A DNA stretch of 64,000 nt from Streptomyces coacervatus (GCF_029223485.1 NZ_JARHTP010000025.1:1-64000); one strand, 5' to 3'. Shown: positions 8,146 through 16,743, numbered from the stretch's first letter. Numbers and translations are program-made. Notes: generated by a model not told the origin, from the letters alone.

Positions 8146-9177
8146 ATGGTGCTGGGCTGTGTGATCCACGGTCAGGACGATCTGCGGGTCGACGAGCTGC
8201 CGGTCCCGGAGCCGGGACCCGGCGAGGCTCTGATCGCCGTACGCTACGGCGGCGTCTGCGGCTCCGACCTGCACTACTGGCGGCACGGCGGCGTCGGCGA
8301 CTTCCGTCTGAAGGAGCCGATGCTGCTGGGGCACGAGGTGGTCGGGACCGTCGTCTCGTACGGCTCCCCGGACGCCTCGGGTCCCGCCGTCGGTACGGCC
8401 GTTGCCGTGCACCCCGCGACACCCTGCGGCGTCTGCCCCGAGTGCGCGGACGGGCGGCGGAACGTCTGCCGGGACACCCGCTACCTCGGCAGTGCGGCGC
8501 GCTTCCCGCACGTCCAGGGCGGGTTCGCGGCCCAAGTCGTCGTACCGGCCCAGCAGTTGAGGCCGCTTCCGGAGGGACTGGAGCTGCGCCGGGCGGCCCT
8601 CGCCGAGCCGCTGTCCGTCGCCCTGCACGCGGTGCGGCGGGCCGGGGACGTACGCGGCAGGCACGTCCTGGTCACCGGCGCCGGTCCCATCGGCTGTCTC
8701 GTGGTCGCGGCGGCGAAGGCGGCGGGCGCCGCACGGGTGACGGTCACCGACCTCCTCCCGGCGGCCCTGGAGTACGCGCGTCTCGCGGGCGCCGACACCC
8801 TCGTCCGCGCCGACGATCCGGCCGACACCGGATGGCCGTCCGAGGTGGACGTGGCCGTCGAGGCGTCCGGGGTGGCCGCGGGGCTCGACACCTGTCTGCG
8901 GCTGGTGCGGCGCGGCGGGGTCGTCGTCCAGCTCGGGATGCTGCCGCCCGGGCCGAGCCCGTTCGCCGGGAACCTCGTGGTGAGCCGGGAGATCGAACTG
9001 CGGGGAGCGTTCCGCTTCGACACGGAGTTCGACGAGGCGCTGTCGCTGCTGGCCGCGGAGCCGGCGTTCGACGGGCTGGTCAGTGCGGTGGTTCCGGTCC
9101 GGGGGGCCGAGTCTGCCTTTGCTTTGGCTGCGGACCGGGGGCGTTCTTGCAAGGTGTTGCTGGACTTCGGTGGATAA
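8146..9177 (+). CDS. Zinc alcohol dehydrogenase, L-idonate 5-dehydrogenase type
   Basis: 343 residues, medium-chain dehydrogenase. Catalytic zinc ligands in VCGSDLHYWRHGG and GHE, structural zinc cysteines in CGVCPECADGRRNVC, and Rossmann motif GAGPIG. The HYWRHGGVGDF segment is characteristic of idonate/sorbitol dehydrogenases. With the preceding SDR it would form the idonate to 5-ketogluconate to gluconate route. An ATG at 8146 with AAAGGGG five bases upstream is preferred over the in-frame GTG at 8131. Last gene of the operon; a dispersed hairpin repeat follows about 15 bases after the stop and may terminate transcription. Confidence 0.85.
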   Translation: MVLGCVIHGQDDLRVDELPVPEPGPGEALIAVRYGGVCGSDLHYWRHGGVGDFRLKEPMLLGHEVVGTVVSYGSPDASGPAVGTAVAVHPATPCGVCPECADGRRNVCRDTRYLGSAARFPHVQGGFAAQVVVPAQQLRPLPEGLELRRAALAEPLSVALHAVRRAGDVRGRHVLVTGAGPIGCLVVAAAKAAGAARVTVTDLLPAALEYARLAGADTLVRADDPADTGWPSEVDVAVEASGVAAGLDTCLRLVRRGGVVVQLGMLPPGPSPFAGNLVVSREIELRGAFRFDTEFDEALSLLAAEPAFDGLVSAVVPVRGAESAFALAADRGRSCKVLLDFGG

Positions 9178-9189
9178 GGCCGTAGCCAA

Positions 9190-9245
9190 CCCGCGGGTTA
9201 GTGGGGGCTGGTCGCGCAGTTCCCCGCGCCCCTATCGGGGCGCGG
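9190..9245 (-). repeat. Dispersed hairpin repeat, copy 1 (GGGGAACTGCGCGACC family)
   Basis: Minus-oriented copy of an element present eight times in this window: a C4/G4 hairpin (here CCGCGCCCC-TATC-GGGGCGCGG) followed by the tail GCGCGGGGAACTGCGCGACC and a GCCAC-type extension. It lies just downstream of the idonate dehydrogenase. Confidence 0.85.
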
Positions 9246-9315
9246 TACTGCTCGGTCATGATGGGGAGACCCTTGGACACGGCCTCCAGGGGGCGCTGGG
9301 GGTCGGGGGGGCGTC

Positions 9316-10482
9316 ATGGCGGTTTCCCTCGGGATGCGTGTCTCGGGGCTGCTCGTGGTCGGAGCGGTGGCGGTGGCCTTCACGGCCTTCGGTGGTGACG
9401 GGAGTGGTACGCAGGGCAGAGGGGGCGGGGAGGGCACGATCGTGACGGCGGGACCGTCGGACAGCCCCGGTGCCCATGCGTCACCAGCCTCCCCCACTCC
9501 CCGCACATCACCCGCCGGGGCGGCGCGCGGCACGGTCGGCCCGAGCAGTCCGCGCCACAGCCGCAGCACCGCCGCGCCATCGCCGAGCACCTCGTCTGCC
9601 CCTTCCCCCGGCAACAGGCCCCTCCTGAGCCCCAGTTGGCTCCCGCCTGGCCCCGTCTCGCCCAACGCCGACGCCGTACCCGACCCGTCGAGCGTCTACG
9701 ACAAGCTCCGCGACCCCGCCCAGTGCCAGGCCGCCCTCAAGGTGATCCCGCCGGTCTCCGGGGACCCGGAGTGGCGCCTGCTGCGCGCGCTGGCCGGTGC
9801 CTGTCTTGCCGTGCAGGGCCGGGGCGGAAATTGGGGCACAGCGGCCCGGGAGTACAGCGCGCTCGCGGGCAAGGCCGACACCTGCAAGGGCCGTGCCGCC
9901 TACGCCGTACTCGGCGGGCTGCTGGACTACCACCGGCAACACCCGGGCGCCACCGTGCAGTTGAAGGCCGCCTCGGGTGGCACGCCCGCCTGCGCCTATC
10001 GAATCGCCGGGGTGGACAGGAGTGAGGCCCAGCCGGGCGACACGGTCGGGATCGAGCTGCGCGGCACCTACTTCGACCACGCCGAACTGCTGCGGTTCGG
10101 CAGCGTGTTCATCGGCGGGCGGCAGACCGCAGGGCCGCCCGTGCTGCGGTCGCAGACGGGCGACAGGCTGGTGCTGTCCGTCGTGGTGCCGCCTCTGGAC
10201 GGGCTCAGCGATGTGCTGTGCGGTGCAACAGCGCCCCAAAGGGGCGCGGGGAACTGCGCGACCAGCCACAACGAACCAGCAGCCGACCCACGACCAATCA
10301 CCGCACCACGGACGGACCGCACCGTCGACGTCGTCGTCCGCTATGGGAACACCGAGGCGCGCCTCAAAAACGCCTTCACGGTCACGGTGCCCACCGCAGT
10401 CCCCTCGCCGGAGGCACCGTCAGGGACGCCACAAGGGATGCTCCCGCTCGGCCCACTCACGGCTCACCTTCCCGGTCCGTAG
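9316..10482 (+). CDS. Membrane-anchored or secreted protein with IPT/TIG-like domain, interrupted by a repeat
   Basis: 388 residues. One hydrophobic segment near the N-terminus (SGLLVVGAVAVAFTAF) acts as signal or anchor, followed by about 90 residues rich in Pro, Ser and Thr. A compact helical region (DPAQCQAALKVIPPVSGDPE onwards) comes next, then a beta-rich segment resembling an IPT/TIG domain (AQPGDTVGIELRGTYF). At about residues 306-324 the frame passes through a copy of the dispersed repeat and reads QRGAGNCATSHNEPA before the beta domain resumes with TVDVVVRYGN. Function unknown. Its 3' end overlaps the convergent cytochrome b gene by 63 bases. Confidence 0.7.
   Translation: MAVSLGMRVSGLLVVGAVAVAFTAFGGDGSGTQGRGGGEGTIVTAGPSDSPGAHASPASPTPRTSPAGAARGTVGPSSPRHSRSTAAPSPSTSSAPSPGNRPLLSPSWLPPGPVSPNADAVPDPSSVYDKLRDPAQCQAALKVIPPVSGDPEWRLLRALAGACLAVQGRGGNWGTAAREYSALAGKADTCKGRAAYAVLGGLLDYHRQHPGATVQLKAASGGTPACAYRIAGVDRSEAQPGDTVGIELRGTYFDHAELLRFGSVFIGGRQTAGPPVLRSQTGDRLVLSVVVPPLDGLSDVLCGATAPQRGAGNCATSHNEPAADPRPITAPRTDRTVDVVVRYGNTEARLKNAFTVTVPTAVPSPEAPSGTPQGMLPLGPLTAHLPGP
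10231..10287 (+). repeat. Dispersed hairpin repeat, copy 2, inside a coding sequence
   Basis: GCGCCCC-AAA-GGGGCGC hairpin followed by the conserved GGGGAACTGCGCGACCAGCC tail. The copy lies in frame within the 9316-10482 gene and adds a peptide in the middle of a beta domain. Confidence 0.85.
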
Positions 10483-11046
10483 TCCGCTGCGCGCCTCCGG
10501 ATCCCCGATCGCCATGCCGATGTGCCCGGCGAGGACGATGCCGATGGTGAGGGCCAGCCAGTCGTGGACGAAGGTCGCGCTGGTGCGCCACATCAGCGGG
10601 GTGAGGTGGGTGAACCACATGATCAGGCCCGTGCCGAGCATCACCCATGTCGCCCCGGCGATCCAGGCGGCGTAGATCTTCTGCCCTGCGTTGAACTTGG
10701 CCGCCGGGCGCGCCGACCGCCGCTTGTCCCGGACCAGGGCCCCGCGCAGCCAGACCCTGTCGTGCGGGCCGAAGCGGTTCAGGTGCCCCAGGTCGGCGCG
10801 GAAGCGGCGGGAGACCAGGCCCACCAGGACGGGCACGGGCAGGGCGAGCCCCGCGCACTCGTGGACGCGGACCACCAGCTCGCGGCGGCCGACGAGTTCG
10901 GCGAACTGCGGGATGTAGAGGAAGGCGGCCGTCACCACGCACACACCCATCAGCGCGGCCGTCGTCCGGTGCACCCACTTCTGCACGAGGCCGAACCGGC
11001 GGACCTCGGTGGCCGGCGGCGTGTGCGCCTCAGCTCGTAGGCTCAT
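10420..11046 (-). CDS. Cytochrome b561-type membrane subunit
   Basis: 208 residues with four predicted helices (TTAALMGVCVVTAAFLYI, LALPVPVLVGLVS, IAGATWVMLGTGLIMWF, DWLALTIGIVLAGHIGMAI). Histidines suited to bind haem b are in WVHR, VHECAG, HDW and GHIG, as in the b-type subunits of formate dehydrogenase or Ni/Fe hydrogenase. Its start overlaps the molybdoprotein gene by 17 bases, so it most likely serves as that enzyme's membrane electron partner, analogous to MsrQ with MsrP but of a different fold. It overlaps the convergent gene at 9316-10482 by 63 bases. Confidence 0.85.
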   Translation of the reverse strand: MSLRAEAHTPPATEVRRFGLVQKWVHRTTAALMGVCVVTAAFLYIPQFAELVGRRELVVRVHECAGLALPVPVLVGLVSRRFRADLGHLNRFGPHDRVWLRGALVRDKRRSARPAAKFNAGQKIYAAWIAGATWVMLGTGLIMWFTHLTPLMWRTSATFVHDWLALTIGIVLAGHIGMAIGDPEARSGLRTGKVSREWAEREHPLWRP

Positions 11047-11779
11047 CGTCCCGCCCGTTCGAATGGCCGACCCAGGCGTCGACGTCGTAGCCCCGGTCCT
11101 CCCAGTAGCCCGGCCTCACGTCCTCGGTGACGGTGATGCCGGACAGCCACTTGGCCGACTTGTAGAAGTACATGGGCGCCACATAGAGGCGGACCGGGCC
11201 GCCGTGGTCGTGGCCGATGTTCTTGTCCTGCATGCGCAGCGCGACCAGGATGTCGGAGCGGCGGGCCTGGTCGAGGGTGAGGCTCTCGGTGTACGTGCCG
11301 TCGAAGCAGGTGAAGCGGACCGCCCCGGCAGTGGAGCGCACTCCCGCGGCGTCCAGCAGCCGGGACAGCCGCACCCCCTCGAAGGGCGTGCCCGGGACCC
11401 GCCAGCCGGTCACGCACTGGACGTCCTTGACCAGCCGGGTCTGCGGCATGGCGCGCAGGTCGTCGAGGGTGTAGGTCTTCGGGCGGTCGACGAGGCCGTC
11501 GACCGTGAGGCGGTAGTTCGTGGCGTTCCTGTGCGGCACGGAGGAGGCCACCGAGTAGTAGCGGAAGCCGCCGCCGTTGGGGAGCAGGCCGGTCAGGCCG
11601 GTGGGGTCCTTGCCTGCCGCCGCGCCGAGGAAGCCCTCCATGGCGCGCTGCAGGGTGGGCGCGGTGACCACGCCCAGGGCGCCCAGGCCGATGGTGCCGA
11701 GCAGGACTCGGCGCCCGACCGGAGTACCGCGTGCCTCGGGCGTCGGGCGGCCCGGCTCCTCGGGTTGTTCGGAGTTCAC
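11030..11779 (-). CDS. Molybdopterin-dependent oxidoreductase (sulfite oxidase/YedY superfamily)
   Basis: 249 residues from GTG 11779. A twin-arginine-like leader (GRRVLLGTIGLGALGVVTA) predicts Tat export of the folded enzyme. The Moco-binding fold shows the catalytic Cys122 in VQCVTGWRVPGTPFEGV, followed by HDHGGPVRLYVAPMYFYKSAKW and a C-terminal SGITVTEDVRPGYWEDRGY. Family members reduce sulfoxides or oxidise sulfite; the substrate here is unknown. The open frame extends upstream to 11881, but that part is arginine-rich non-conserved sequence, so the GTG is preferred. Operon with the cytochrome b gene. Confidence 0.85.
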   Translation of the reverse strand: MNSEQPEEPGRPTPEARGTPVGRRVLLGTIGLGALGVVTAPTLQRAMEGFLGAAAGKDPTGLTGLLPNGGGFRYYSVASSVPHRNATNYRLTVDGLVDRPKTYTLDDLRAMPQTRLVKDVQCVTGWRVPGTPFEGVRLSRLLDAAGVRSTAGAVRFTCFDGTYTESLTLDQARRSDILVALRMQDKNIGHDHGGPVRLYVAPMYFYKSAKWLSGITVTEDVRPGYWEDRGYDVDAWVGHSNGRDDEPTS

Positions 11780-11891
11780 GTACCCATTCGAACACCCGGA
11801 TGCCCGGCGGGACCAGGAATCGCGGGTGCTCGTCAGAGTTCCGTAATCACTTCTTACGGCGTTCTCAGAAACCCTCGGCAATCCGTCGGTC

Positions 11892-13403
11892 CTACGACGC
11901 CTCCTGCGCCGCCTTGTCCAGTTGGAACGCCTCGTTGCCGAGCCCGATGCGGGCGTGCGCCTCGGGCGAGCGAGAGCGCAGCAACAGGCCCTGGACCAGG
12001 CCGACGGCCAGGGCGAGGCCGATGATGGCGGGCAGCGCCCAGCTGAGGGCCGAGTCCGGGCCGGCGCCGACGAGGACGTCGAAGTCCTTGACGGTGTAGC
12101 CGGCGATCACGAGCAGGGCGACGGCGGCGAGTGCGGAGGTGACCAGCCGCCAGGCCTGGGCGCCCGCCGCCCCGCGCCGCGCGAAGAAGACGATCACCGA
12201 CACGGAGGCGGCCGCCATCAGCAGGATCACACCGAGGGCGCCGATGTTGCCGAGCCAGGTGAACAGGTGCAGGACGGGCTCGGTCGGGTCGCCGGCCGGC
12301 TTGTCGTCGGCGACCGCGAAGGCGATCACGACAAGCGCGGAGACGGCGCTCTGCAGCAGCGAGCCGGTGCCGGGCGCGCCGCTCGCACCGGTCGTACGGC
12401 CGAAGGTGCGCGGCAGCAGTCCCTCGCGGCCCATGGCGAAGGCGTACCGGGCGACGACGTTGTGGAAGCTGAGCAGGGCCGCGAACATGCCGGTCACGAA
12501 CAGGACGTGCAGGACGTCCGTGAAGGTGGAGCCGAGCCGGGACTCGGTGAGGGAGAACAGCAGCCCGGCGCTCTGCTTCTGCGCGGCGCCGACGATCGCG
12601 GAGGGGCCGGTGGCGACGGTGTACGCCCAGGAGCTGATCGCGAAGAAGACGGTGACGAATCCCACCGCGAGCAGCATCACGCGCGGGACGAGGACATGCG
12701 GGCGACTGGTCTCCTCCGCATACACAGGCGCCTGCTCGAAGCCGGTGAAGGCCGCGATGCAGAAGCACAGGGCGGTACCGACGCCGGCCCCGGTGAGGGT
12801 GTCCGGGTTGAAGGCGTGCAGCGACAGGCCCTGCTTGGCCGGGTCGGCGATCGAGGCGATGTCGAAGACGACGACGAGGATCACCTCGACGACCAGCAGG
12901 ACGCCGAGCACGCGCGCGTTGACGTCGATCTTCAGCCAGCCCAGCAGTCCGACGACCGCCACGGCCGCCAGCGCCGGTATCCACCAGGCGACGTCCAGGT
13001 CGGCGTAGGTGGCGAACAGCCCGGAGACCTCGAAGCCGAAGATGCCGTAGATGCCGACCTGGAGCGCGCTGTAGGCGACGAGGGCGACCAGGGCGGCGCT
13101 CGCTCCGGCGGTGCCGCCGAGTCCGCGGGAGATGTACGCGTAGAAGGCGCCCGCGTTGTGGACGTGCCGGCTCATCTCGGCATAGCCGACGCTGAACAGG
13201 ACCAGCACCACGCCGAGGGCGACGAAGAGCAGCGGCTGCCCGACGATGCCCATCACCGCGAATGTGGTGGGCATGACACCCGCGACCACCATGAGCGGGG
13301 CGGTCGCGGCGAGCACGGAGAGCAGCAGGCCCCCCGCGCCCAGGCGGTCGGCGCGCAGGGCGCGTTCCTGCCCCAGATAAGTACTGATGCTGCCCGTGGT
13401 CAT
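11892..13403 (-). CDS. APC family amino-acid permease
   Basis: 503 residues with about 12 helices. N-terminal TAPLMVVAGVMPTTFAVMGI, then NAGAFYAYISRGLGG and FTGFEQAPVYAEET are APC superfamily signatures (the unwound helix 1 substrate site and helix 6). The related characterised proteins carry amino acids or polyamines; specificity is not visible. ATG at 13403 with AAGGACGG upstream is preferred over a 24-codon extension of poor composition. It lies 37 bases after the TPR-like gene, so the two form an operon. Confidence 0.85.
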   Translation of the reverse strand: MTTGSISTYLGQERALRADRLGAGGLLLSVLAATAPLMVVAGVMPTTFAVMGIVGQPLLFVALGVVLVLFSVGYAEMSRHVHNAGAFYAYISRGLGGTAGASAALVALVAYSALQVGIYGIFGFEVSGLFATYADLDVAWWIPALAAVAVVGLLGWLKIDVNARVLGVLLVVEVILVVVFDIASIADPAKQGLSLHAFNPDTLTGAGVGTALCFCIAAFTGFEQAPVYAEETSRPHVLVPRVMLLAVGFVTVFFAISSWAYTVATGPSAIVGAAQKQSAGLLFSLTESRLGSTFTDVLHVLFVTGMFAALLSFHNVVARYAFAMGREGLLPRTFGRTTGASGAPGTGSLLQSAVSALVVIAFAVADDKPAGDPTEPVLHLFTWLGNIGALGVILLMAAASVSVIVFFARRGAAGAQAWRLVTSALAAVALLVIAGYTVKDFDVLVGAGPDSALSWALPAIIGLALAVGLVQGLLLRSRSPEAHARIGLGNEAFQLDKAAQEAS

Positions 13404-13440
13404 CGAGGGACCGTCCTTCTGTCGGGGTCGGGAGTGTGTG

Positions 13441-14391
13441 TCATGCCCTGCCGAGCACGGTGGCGCGCGCGGCACGGAAGGCAGGGTGCGGATCGCGGTC
13501 CGGGTACGACCAGGGGGCGGGGGTGGCGTGTTCGCCGATGCGGTGGAACAGGGCTGCGGCCTCGGCGCCCCGGCCCTCGCAGACCTTGGCGTGGGCGAGG
13601 AAGTTGAGGTCGACCAGACGGCGCGGGTGGCCCTCGTGCTCCCATTCCAGCCACCAGTCGAAGGCGGCCTTCAGCACCTGCCGGGCCCGGCGTCCGCTCC
13701 AGTGGCCGGAGGCGGCCGGGTCCCCGGGCTCGTGCCCGGCGGCGGCCAGCACGCGGTAGCGCTCGGCGTGGGCGACGACCGGCAGGATGGCGAGGGGGGA
13801 GTCGGCGGGGGCGTGCAGGGCGGAGCGGTTGGCGAAGTCGTAGACCTCGTGCAGCGGGTCGGGGCCGCTGCCGGCGTGCCGCTCGGCGAGGCGGGCGACC
13901 ATCAGGTGGTGGGCGTGGTGGTGGTCGGCGTACCGGTCGCGGACCTCGGCGAAGAGCCCTTCGACGGCCCCCTCCGGGCCCGGGTCGCGCTCCAGCATGA
14001 GCAGGCCGAGCCACGGGGTGGGGTCGGCGGGTACGAGGGCGGCGGCGTCCCGGCAGGCCTCGCGGGCCCGGTCCGGTTTCTCCTTGCCCCGTAACGCGCG
14101 CTGGACCAGCGCGAGCGCAAGCAGCACGGCGGCGTCGGCGGAATCGGGCTCGGCGAGCAGCCAGTCGCGGGCCCAGGCAGCGCTGTACGGCTCCAGCGCG
14201 AGCACGGTGACCCGATGCCCGCGGCGGTCCCAGTCGTCCCCCGTCTGCACGAGCAAGGACCGCGCGGCCTGCCACCGCCCCTGTGTCAACGCGGCCCGGG
14301 CGCCGACGAGTTCGGCATCGTCCAGGGCCGCGTCAAGGGCCTGGGCCGCGCGTTTACGACGCGGGGCGAGGGGTGGCGGGGGTGGGGACAC
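13441..14391 (-). CDS. Helical-repeat (TPR-like) protein of unknown function
   Basis: 316 residues, nearly all helical and rich in Ala, Arg and Trp. Pairs of amphipathic helices such as LTQGRWQAARSLLVQTGDDW and DSADAAVLLALALVQRALRG suggest divergent tetratricopeptide-like repeats. A HHHAHHLMVARLAERHAG segment is histidine-rich. No signal peptide. It sits upstream of the APC permease in the same operon. I do not recognise a functional family. Confidence 0.7.
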   Translation of the reverse strand: MSPPPPPLAPRRKRAAQALDAALDDAELVGARAALTQGRWQAARSLLVQTGDDWDRRGHRVTVLALEPYSAAWARDWLLAEPDSADAAVLLALALVQRALRGKEKPDRAREACRDAAALVPADPTPWLGLLMLERDPGPEGAVEGLFAEVRDRYADHHHAHHLMVARLAERHAGSGPDPLHEVYDFANRSALHAPADSPLAILPVVAHAERYRVLAAAGHEPGDPAASGHWSGRRARQVLKAAFDWWLEWEHEGHPRRLVDLNFLAHAKVCEGRGAEAAALFHRIGEHATPAPWSYPDRDPHPAFRAARATVLGRA

Positions 14392-14829
14392 CGCGGGAAC
14401 TTCCTCACGCGACGCGGCCAGGGCCTGTCCGGCGGATCACACCGGCGTCGTCTGGTTTCGGTTTGCCGTCAACTGATCACGCACAGCAAACCCCCAGCCA
14501 ACACTTTGCGTCAAGGGAGGGGCAGGCGTTACTCGCGTCAACTTCCGTTACTGGAGAGGCACTTGTGATCCGACCGCCGCCCGCGCTGCCGGCCGCCGCC
14601 GGCGGCATGTCACAAACCATCGCTCGCTCTGTGGCGTACGCCATGGCACTCCCCGCCCCACCCACGCACCATGACAGGGCGACCGGCTCACCGCCCCTGA
14701 TCGTCCGGGCAACGTGACCGAGTCGACTGCCCGGATCCGGGCACTCCCAGGGGCAAGCCGGGCCCTGGGACGCTACAGTCACCCACTACGCACCCCGTGG
14801 CCCGGCCTATCTGACTCGAGGTACGCAGC
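14392..14829. other. 438-base intergenic region with hairpins and a promoter-like site
   Basis: Divergent region between the TPR-like gene and the DMT transporter. It contains a possible 50-codon frame (14565-14717), a perfect palindrome TGCCCGGATCCGGGCA at 14728-14743, and an inverted repeat CCCAGGG/CCCTGGG at 14746-14752 and 14763-14769. A CTACAGT at 14772-14778 could serve as a -10 box for the transporter about 50 bases downstream. Confidence 0.4.
14565..14717 (+). CDS. Possible small protein (50 residues)
   Basis: GTG start preceded by GGAGAGG at a good distance. The peptide runs from VIRPPPALPAAAGG through SQTIARSVAYAMALPAPP to IVRAT. No similarity recognised. The ribosome site is the main support. 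Confidence 0.25.
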   Translation: MIRPPPALPAAAGGMSQTIARSVAYAMALPAPPTHHDRATGSPPLIVRAT

Positions 14830-15723
14830 GTGTCCGTTCTGGTTCTGATTCTCGCCGTGAGCGCTGCCTGCTGCCTGGGCTTCGGATTCGTGCTCCAGCA
14901 GAACGCGGCCCAGCGGGCACCCCTCAGCGACTTCCTCTCGCCGCGTCTGCTGTTCGACCTGATGCAGGTGCCGCGCTGGCTGGGCGGCATCGCGCTGATG
15001 GTGGCCGGGATGGTCCTCGGCGCGATCGCCCTGAGCCAGGGCGAGATCTCCCTGGTCGAACCCCTCCTCGCCACCAACCTCCTGTTCGCCCTCGCGCTCT
15101 CCCGCAGGCAGACCAGACAGCCGCTGGGCCGCCAGGGCTGGACGGGACTCGCCCTGCTCGCGGGCGGTGTCACGGCCTTCATCGTCGCGGGCGAGCCGCG
15201 CGGCGGCACCGCGGTCACCGACCCCTTCCGCCACTGGCTGATCATCGGCGCCATGCTCGGCCTCGCCCTGCTCCTGACGACCTACGCCAAGCGCTCCCGC
15301 CTCAGCTCCGGCCCGGTCCTCCTCGCCCTCGCCGCGGGTCTCCTCTACGGCGTCCAGGACGCGCTGACCCGGGTCAGCGGCCAGCGCTTCTCCGAGGGCG
15401 GCCTCACCGAGCTGGTGACGGGCTGGCAGCCGTACGGCGTGCTGGCGCTCGGCGTCACGGGCCTGGTCCTGGTCCAGAGCGCCTTCGAGACGGCACCCCT
15501 GCGCATGTCACTGCCCGCCCTCACTGCGGCCCAGCCGCTCGCCGGCATCCTGTGCGGAGTGGGTTTCCTGGGCGACCGTCTGCGCACCGACACGGGGGCG
15601 CTCGCCTGGGAGGCGTCCGGCCTGGCGGCGATCGTCGTCGGCATCGTCCTGCTCGGTCTGCACCCCTGCATGCCGAGCGGCACGGTCAAGCCGCAGCGGG
15701 TACGGGACCTGCAGCGCCACTGA
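14830..15723 (+). CDS. DMT superfamily (EamA-like) transporter
   Basis: 297 residues, nine to ten predicted helices in two repeated halves. The N-terminal half reads FGFVLQQNAAQRAP...GAIALSQGEISLVEPLLATN, a pattern of the DMT subgroup common in actinobacteria; the second half repeats it with VLVQSAFETAPLRMSLPAL and TAAQPLAGILCG. Substrate unknown. Start is GTG 14830. The Nudix gene follows after 23 bases. Confidence 0.85.
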   Translation: MSVLVLILAVSAACCLGFGFVLQQNAAQRAPLSDFLSPRLLFDLMQVPRWLGGIALMVAGMVLGAIALSQGEISLVEPLLATNLLFALALSRRQTRQPLGRQGWTGLALLAGGVTAFIVAGEPRGGTAVTDPFRHWLIIGAMLGLALLLTTYAKRSRLSSGPVLLALAAGLLYGVQDALTRVSGQRFSEGGLTELVTGWQPYGVLALGVTGLVLVQSAFETAPLRMSLPALTAAQPLAGILCGVGFLGDRLRTDTGALAWEASGLAAIVVGIVLLGLHPCMPSGTVKPQRVRDLQRH

Positions 15724-15746
15724 CGCCGTCCTGCTTGGATGGCGGC

Positions 15747-16340
15747 ATGACGACGCCCGCAGACGAAATCCTCGACATCGTCGACGAGAACGACCAGGTC
15801 ATCGGCCAGTCCCCGCGCGGCAGGGCGTACGCCGAGGGCCTGCGCCACCGCTGCGTCTTCATCCAGGCCCGGGACGCCGCCGGCCGCCTCTTCGTCCACC
15901 GCCGCACCCCGACCAAGCTGGTCTTCCCCTCCCTCCACGACATGTGGGTCGGCGGAGTGGTCGGCACGGGCGAGTCCTACGACGACGCGGCGCTGCGCGA
16001 GGCCGAGGAGGAACTCGGCGTGTCCGGTCTCCCGGCCCCGCGGTTCCTCTTCAAGTTCCTGTACGACGACGGCACCGGCCAGACCTGGTGGTCGGCGGTG
16101 TACGAGGTCCGCTGCGACCTGCCGGTCAGCCCCCAGGTCGAGGAGGTGGCCTGGCACGACTTCCTGCCGGAGGCGGAGGTGGAACGGCGGCTGGCGGAGT
16201 GGGAGTGGGTGCCGGACGGGCTGGCGGCGTATGAGCGCTGGAAGGCTTACCGAGGTATTTCAGCCCGTCCGGCGTTTGAGGACGAGGCCCCTCAAGGGCC
16301 GAAGCGGGGGTCTGGGGGCGGCAGCCCCCAGGCTGGGTAA
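15747..16340 (+). CDS. Nudix hydrolase with repeat-derived C-terminal tail
   Basis: 197 residues. A perfect Nudix box G-x5-E-x7-REUxEExGU is present (GTGESYDDAALREAEEELGV). Together with the start (DEILDIVDENDQVIGQ) and the FVHRRTPTKLVFPSLHDMW segment it resembles the YfcD/IDI-like Nudix group that cleaves nucleoside-diphosphate-X compounds. The natural C-terminus is probably near ERWKAYRG; the last 27 or so residues (from ISARPAFEDE to SPQAG) are encoded by a dispersed repeat that overlaps the gene end. Substrate unknown. Confidence 0.85.
   Translation: MTTPADEILDIVDENDQVIGQSPRGRAYAEGLRHRCVFIQARDAAGRLFVHRRTPTKLVFPSLHDMWVGGVVGTGESYDDAALREAEEELGVSGLPAPRFLFKFLYDDGTGQTWWSAVYEVRCDLPVSPQVEEVAWHDFLPEAEVERRLAEWEWVPDGLAAYERWKAYRGISARPAFEDEAPQGPKRGSGGGSPQAG
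16257..16339 (+). repeat. Dispersed repeat, second family (GTTTGAGGACGAGG type), copy 1
   Basis: Begins TTTCAGCCCGTCCGGCGTTT, continues GAGGACGAGG, and ends with the inverted repeat CTGGGGGC/GCCCCCAG. It supplies the C-terminal codons and stop of the Nudix gene. A related minus-oriented copy lies at 39180-39298. Confidence 0.8.
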
Positions 16341-16350
16341 AGTCGACACT

Positions 16351-16743
16351 GTGATCGAATTCGCGCGAAACGTCCGGCTCTGGTTCGACCCCGAGCAAGT
16401 CCGGCAGGACGGCCGCACGCCGGACTACCGCTTCTCGCTGGCGAACGAACGCACCTTCCTGGCCTGGCTGCGCACCGCGCTCGCGCTGATCGGCGGCGGC
16501 TTCGCGGTGGACCAGTTCCTGCCGGACCTGCGCTGGGCCTGGCGGGTGGGGCTCGCCCTCGCGCTGCTCGGGGCGGGCGTGCTGTGCTCCCTGCGCGCGG
16601 TCAACCACTGGATGCGCTGCGAACGCGCCATGCGCCGCGGCGAGGATCTGCCGGTCTCGCGGTTCCCCGCGGTGCTGAGCATCGTCGTCGCGGTCGTGGC
16701 CGTGGCGATGGTCGTCGTCGTGCTCGTCGGGTGGGAGGGGTGA
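16351..16743 (+). CDS. DUF202 (YidH-like) membrane protein
   Basis: 130 residues from GTG 16351. The DUF202 signature FSLANERTFLAWLRTALALIGGG is followed by two more hydrophobic helices, giving three membrane spans. Cellular role unknown. The next gene, also DUF202, starts at the overlapping GTGA, so the two are translationally coupled and may form a heteromer. Confidence 0.85.
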   Translation: MIEFARNVRLWFDPEQVRQDGRTPDYRFSLANERTFLAWLRTALALIGGGFAVDQFLPDLRWAWRVGLALALLGAGVLCSLRAVNHWMRCERAMRRGEDLPVSRFPAVLSIVVAVVAVAMVVVVLVGWEG

